Assembly: GCA_028673005.1 (NCBI GenBank) | Contig: CM054115.1 | Location: 58,243,407-58,307,406 of the forward strand | Source of the DNA: Tanypteryx hageni | Lineage: Eukaryota > Arthropoda > Insecta > Odonata > Petaluridae | Direction: 5' to 3' | Length of the DNA: 64,000 nucleotides | Shown: piece by piece, positions 55,801 to 61,800 of the stretch | Numbering within the stretch: position 1 is the first letter of the stretch | How the letters are laid out: each line of letters opens with the position of its first letter | Notes under the pieces: model-generated | Database searches by the model: none | Told to the model about the DNA's origin: nothing | Seen by the model: only the letters and a program-made list of their open reading frames with translations | Made by a program: the position numbers and the translations under genes

Positions 55801-58800
55801 TCCGACTGCGATCTTAAAAATGCGGTGCATGATTGGATAAGCAAACAACGAAAAAAGTTCTTCTCCGACGGAATCCATGTGTTGGTTTCATGATGGCAAA
55901 CGTGCATTGCAAGAGGAGGGGACTATGTTGAAAAGTAAATGAGTAATTTGTCAAAGGTTTTAATAAAACTTTTTTCTTTTCACTTTTCCTGTTTTCATTT
56001 GAATAACCCTCATATAAGATATTATCTAACTAATTATAATATAAACAAAGTAATTTATTGTAAATATTGCAGGCGATGAAAATCGTAGATTTCATGGGAA
56101 TCCATTGGATATTAACCGAGCCGAACAGGAAGGCCGCAGTCCCTAGTCCCACTCCCATTCACCCGAGTCCCAACTTGTTCCCAACGGCCGAGAGGAACTG
56201 TGTAGAGGGAGGGGATGTAGGCACTGTTTATCTTCTCTGTGTCGTCTCTGACTCTTGAGATGAATAGTTCTTTTAATGCGTCAACATTTGAATGGAAAGG
56301 GAAAGGGTCTTCTGGCCTGGGCAAGTGTTTGGTTCAGCATTTCTTGAGAACAATATATGAGAGTGAGAGAAAATCACTTATCTGACATCATTGCACAAAC
56401 AAGCCTACTCAAAGATATTTACGAAAGTATTATGTAATTCAGAATGCAATATTTTATTATTTTGTTGCGTTTTCTAAATAACAAGTGATTTCAAACCAAT
56501 TATATTTTTTGAAAATTTGTATTTTGGGTAGGGGGTTAAAGCTTTGTGATGACATAAATGGAAGGGGTCTGAGTTTTTGTGACGAAATATGATGACGGAG
56601 GAAAAGGGCGGTCAAAAATCCGCCAAAATTGCGTGCCGTCATTTATGGACGGCCCCTCAGTGCAGTAAGGTAACTCGTTCAACGAACGTTTGTTGAACGA
56701 ATGAATTTAATTTTATGATTCTACTTTTAGTCGAAAATTTTGTTTACTTTAACGAACTAATAACATGTATCCAACTCAAATCGAAGAAACTCGGATGTTT
56801 ACCAATGCTCTTGGGGTCACAAAGACCATCTTGTTTACCCAGGAATTTTTCGTTTGCCCACTTTATCACGCATTTTTCCTAATGCCTGCATTTCTTGAGA
56901 GGTGTCACCGAACGTGTTGTTTGTTACTAATAATATATATACAAATTAAAGAGGAAATGCACTACGCAGTGTTTCCCGCAACCATTCTATACTTCAAACT
57001 TCAGTCTGTGACTTGGATTGACTACGTTCGGTCGCATTCGTTTCCTAGCGATTCATACATAATCGTTACATCACGAGGATTTGTTTTCAAGCCATTGCCG
57101 TGGCCACATTTATCGTACTTGCTCGTACTTTTCTCATAAATGTTCAACTTTTTGTTAATTATTTTTCTGGAGATGTTTTAAACCACGAGGAGTTCTTAAT
57201 TCTTTATTGATGGTGTTGGGAGGTGCTGTACTATGGAGCTAGGAAAGCGGAGGACGAGCGGGCTGTGGCGGTTTTTTAGTGAAATAGATCCCAAAACAGG
57301 CCTGGCCAAGTGTGATTTGTGCAAAGCAAAGTTAAGCTTCAAGTCTTCTGTCACTAATTTGCAGAAACATCTTAGCAGAAAACACCCAACTGTGAAAATA
57401 GAAACAAAGGTAAGATTTTTCTCATTAAAATTACCTACTATACCTTCAACATTTTTATGACATATTTAGTTAACCCCTCAAGCGCGGCGACATTTTAATC
57501 AGACCCATCTGGGAGACCGGGGGATATTTAAATAAATTGACTATTCTGGAGTGAAGTTATTTAAAAATACATAACTTTTCACCTTTTTAATGGATTTACT
57601 TGAATTTTTCTGGAGATTCCCACAGTACTATGTGTATTTATACAACTTATTTTAAACATACCTATTTTATTTATTCTTTTTGCGTGAAACAGCGATGAAT
57701 TATTAGGCGTTCTTTACCAGCGAAGTGATAATAGCAGAACGCCTTATGGGCACGTCTGGTCCGTCCATCCGTCCGTCGTAACTTTCATCTCCTAAACCGC
57801 TGGATGAGTTTTAATTTAATTATATATGAGTGATCTTTAATAAAATTTATCGCCCAATTGTGGTTTTCAACTGAATCCGTCAATTAGAACTTCCGCTTTA
57901 CACAATTACTTTAATAATCTTATACTAGTACCTCGTAAAATGGCATCCGTCAAGCAATAATGAAATAGCAAACTTTTATCTCTCTAGCTCTTATATGATC
58001 TGTAAGGTATAGCTTAAAAAGATTATAAGTTTATTTACTAACATTACTAACTGTATATTGTTGTTAGTAACAATAAAAACTCTGTAAACAAAACATTTCT
58101 CTTTGTGTAATATAATAGAGATAATTATTATCTGAAATATACCTAATGTTCCACTATTTAATTTTTAAAATTTTCTTGCACACTACTTCACTAGTCACCT
58201 ATTTAATATATACTACCTACCACCAGGCTACCAAGTAAGTACTCGTTATCGGTCGATACTTGGTTTTATGGCGTTACCACTGTCACCAACTCCACCATCA
58301 CAAGGTCAATACAATGAAAAAGTCACCGGTGACTCAAGTAACAGGTATGAGTCAAGTATTTTTTTGTCACTGGAACAGTTTGTCACTGTGACAGAAAAAA
58401 GTCACAGTCCCCAACTCTAATTATAAGTAATTTTAAAAAGCATTTTATAGTGCTTTTCACTTAATCCCATGGTATTATTATGGGGCATTGAAATTGAACA
58501 ATGGGGTCAAAAATAACTCCATATGAAAAACATGAGGTTGACCAAACCTTGATCATTCACTAGAATGTAAGGATGAATCATACCAAATTTGGTTGTTCTA
58601 TCTTATATTTTTTAGGAGTTCTATGAACAAATATACACACAAACATCCAAACTCTTCAAAATATGTAATTGAAGATAAGACTGTTCTAATATAATGTGAA
58701 GTAATATGCATGTTGTGATATCTGAGGAAACTTAACTTTTTGCACTCGCATGTCAAGTGTCACTCAAAGCAGCTTGCAAGTCGAGTTTAACTCAATACAT

Positions 58801-61800
58801 ATTTTGGAGAGAGAAAGGTATGGGATTTGTAAATATTTTTCTGTGGCCTTCTTGCGATTGCAGTTTCTAACACCTCAGGAGACCATAAATAGGTGAAAAA
58901 TAGAGAAAAAAAGAAAAAAATCTGAGTGAAGGGTTAATGGAATCTATGACACCATTAAACATGCCATGCTAGCACACAGCAAGAGATCAACTGTGATGCA
59001 TTGAAAATCCGGTTATTAAGTTGGAGAGAAAAAGTATTCCTCACTTAAAATATACAAGAAACTTATACTCAATCGCAAGTGTTAAGAGGTATAGGTCACC
59101 AAAATCCTATTTCTCAATTCCAACAGCCACTTCACATCTATGAAAACGTCAAAACAAAAATAAACCAATACATGCAGAAGCCAACTCCCATCAAACACGT
59201 TTATTAAAGGAACACTTTACATATTAAGTAAGAGTACAAAGAAACTGCATTCAACAGTATGTTTTTGCATGCTTTGTAGATTTTGAAAGTCCTTGGATCG
59301 AATTTCATCAACTAGGACAGCAATCGTAAACCTCTGGCACTAATACTAAACTTTACACCAAATGAGATTCTAGCTTTCACCAGTGGATAGTATCCATTTC
59401 TTCACATCAAAACAACAAATCTAATACTATTCTTCTTCAATTTAATGCATTGCTGCAAATAATTATTATCAATAATGTGATATGTAAAATTAGATGCATA
59501 AAATCTTTCTACACAGAAGAGACTGCAACATGTTCCACTCTAAAACCACATAAAAGCCAAGAGTTAAAGGTTTCCACCACTTCACACTATTACGTTACTG
59601 TAATAATTAATTTGATAGAATAAAGAAAAAGTTCACCACTCTTTGTTTATTGATTGATTGATTGTTTAAGTTAAGTGAACTATAAAGAAAATACAAGTAA
59701 ATAAGAAAGTCTTAAATGGAAACTTAGTTATTAAATGAAACAAATTAGTAGGTAAACAAAACGTCTTAAGCATGTTAACTCCTATGTACCAACATGCCAA
59801 CAAACATGAAGAATAAATGTTTTACAAGTTTAGAGGAGCAACTATGGAGATGCTTCAGTATAGAAAATATTCAATTGGAAAATTACTGTCATATCTTCCC
59901 ATATATAAAAATGATAAGGTTTTAGTATTTATATGCAATCAACATTTAAGAGTATGAAATTGATGAAATAAAGTAATCTGAAGATCCTATGCAGACAGGT
60001 ATAAGCTGTAATGTTATTCCCAACATTACAGCTTATGCCTGTCTGCATAGGATCTTCAGATTACTTTATTCCATCAATTTCTTGCTTGGCAAGGATTTTC
60101 TTCGATGTATCTCTTCGAGGACATCCGTTGGGGCAGTTTGATACTAGCTTGGCTAGTTCCGTCCCAACCAAGAAAACATCCGCATTCAGAAACAAGAAAA
60201 TTGATCTACTACAATAGTTCAGTGGTAGAATATCCGCCCGGCAAGTGGAAGAACCGGGTTCGATTCCCGGTCATAGGAGACTTTTTTCTCGTTTCAAAAT
60301 TATTCCCAATTTAAGAGTATAACAATTTTTAAATGTATTCAATACATTATCTTGCTTTACATTATGAATGCCCAGTCAATTTGATAATTAACTAACTCTT
60401 GTACAATACTTAACCATTAAGATTGATCTTGTACCCAAGTAGAAAAATCTGTTTTTCTAGCAACCATAGAGTACTTTACCCTTATCATTGTAATGCACCT
60501 CTTTTCTAATCATGAACTCACCTTATTAAACCGTTCATTAGGCACATGCTGCAGAAGAATTGGTTCCATGGTAGTAACATTCCCAAACCTCACCTCTGGT
60601 ATATATAGTGCACAAACAACATGAGCCCATCCACTGTTGTCCGTACGTTTGAGGGCCCCATCCTTACTAGGACAAAGCTCACATCGCTGCTAGGCAAATT
60701 TATAATGACAAAAAGAAAAAAATAGGATAAAATGGCATTAATGTACTTCAAGCCATAATTTTTTATGATAAAAGGAAATGTTACAGCAAAAAATTCTGAT
60801 TATATAAGGAATTCAACCTAGACATGTCTTAAATCATCATGCAGACAATATTATAATCCCATTAAAATTCATTTTTATATCTTACAGGTTTGGTCTATAT
60901 AAATACATCAGGTACATATTTATAAAAAATTTTGACTACTAATTACTATCCGACTTTTTTATTCTGGTATTTAAACTGACTTTTAACAATGTATTATATT
61001 TTATAACATGTATCACATGAATCATTGAAAAATGTAACACAAGAATGTCTTACCCAAATAAACCTGTAGCATACAAAAATTTTGGATCTTGCCTGTTATG
61101 TGCCACCCACCCAGGTTAATATAAGCAGTGCCCTAATGGAATGAAGTGGCAAAATATGGAACTGCGTGGAGGTTAGCTGGAGGAAAAAAGAATAAGCATG
61201 CAGGATACAACTGCGACTGGGTTAGGTAAGTAAGTTAAAGTTGTTTTTGGTTTCTTCCCATGTTCACTGTGCCACCCCCCTTGAGGGAGGGGGACAGTGA
61301 ATGTGGGTAGAAACCAAAACACTTTCACTAACTTACCCAATCCAGGGGGACGAGTTGGAGTATGTTGTAGCCCGAGCAGTCATATCCCACGCTAGCTCCA
61401 TATCCCGCCATCATAAGGGCACTGTGTATATTAACTTGGGTGGGTGGCAGATAACAGACAAGACCCGAAATTTCAAATGACGAAAAATAATCATTAAACT
61501 CTGTAATTGTGGTGACTATTCGAGAATATAGTTTTTATTAAATATTTTTATACACAATATATTGTCTTTGCTTTAAAGTCATGTAATTCTAAAATTAAAT
61601 ATGCAAGTCAAGCCTACAGTTGGCTAAAAATGATAAAAGAAGCAACTTAGATATAACTTTTTAAAACTTTCAAATAAAAAAGCATAACAAATATTTACCC
61701 CTTGCTGGGTTACAGTAATTGAATACTGGAAAGAAAGGCAGAAATGCTTAATCTTAACATTACTGAGGAAATATTATCTTAGTCTATTCTTGTTGCTAAG

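Noticed and set aside
56765..57139. 124-codon open frame upstream of the BED exon
   Set aside because: Hydrophobic but with no recognisable family or signal-peptide pattern. It more likely belongs to the 5' untranslated part of the BED-containing unit or a transposon end.
60208..60287. Functional tRNA gene
   Set aside because: The acceptor stem does not pair and position 33 is C, so it is listed as a pseudogene or SINE head.
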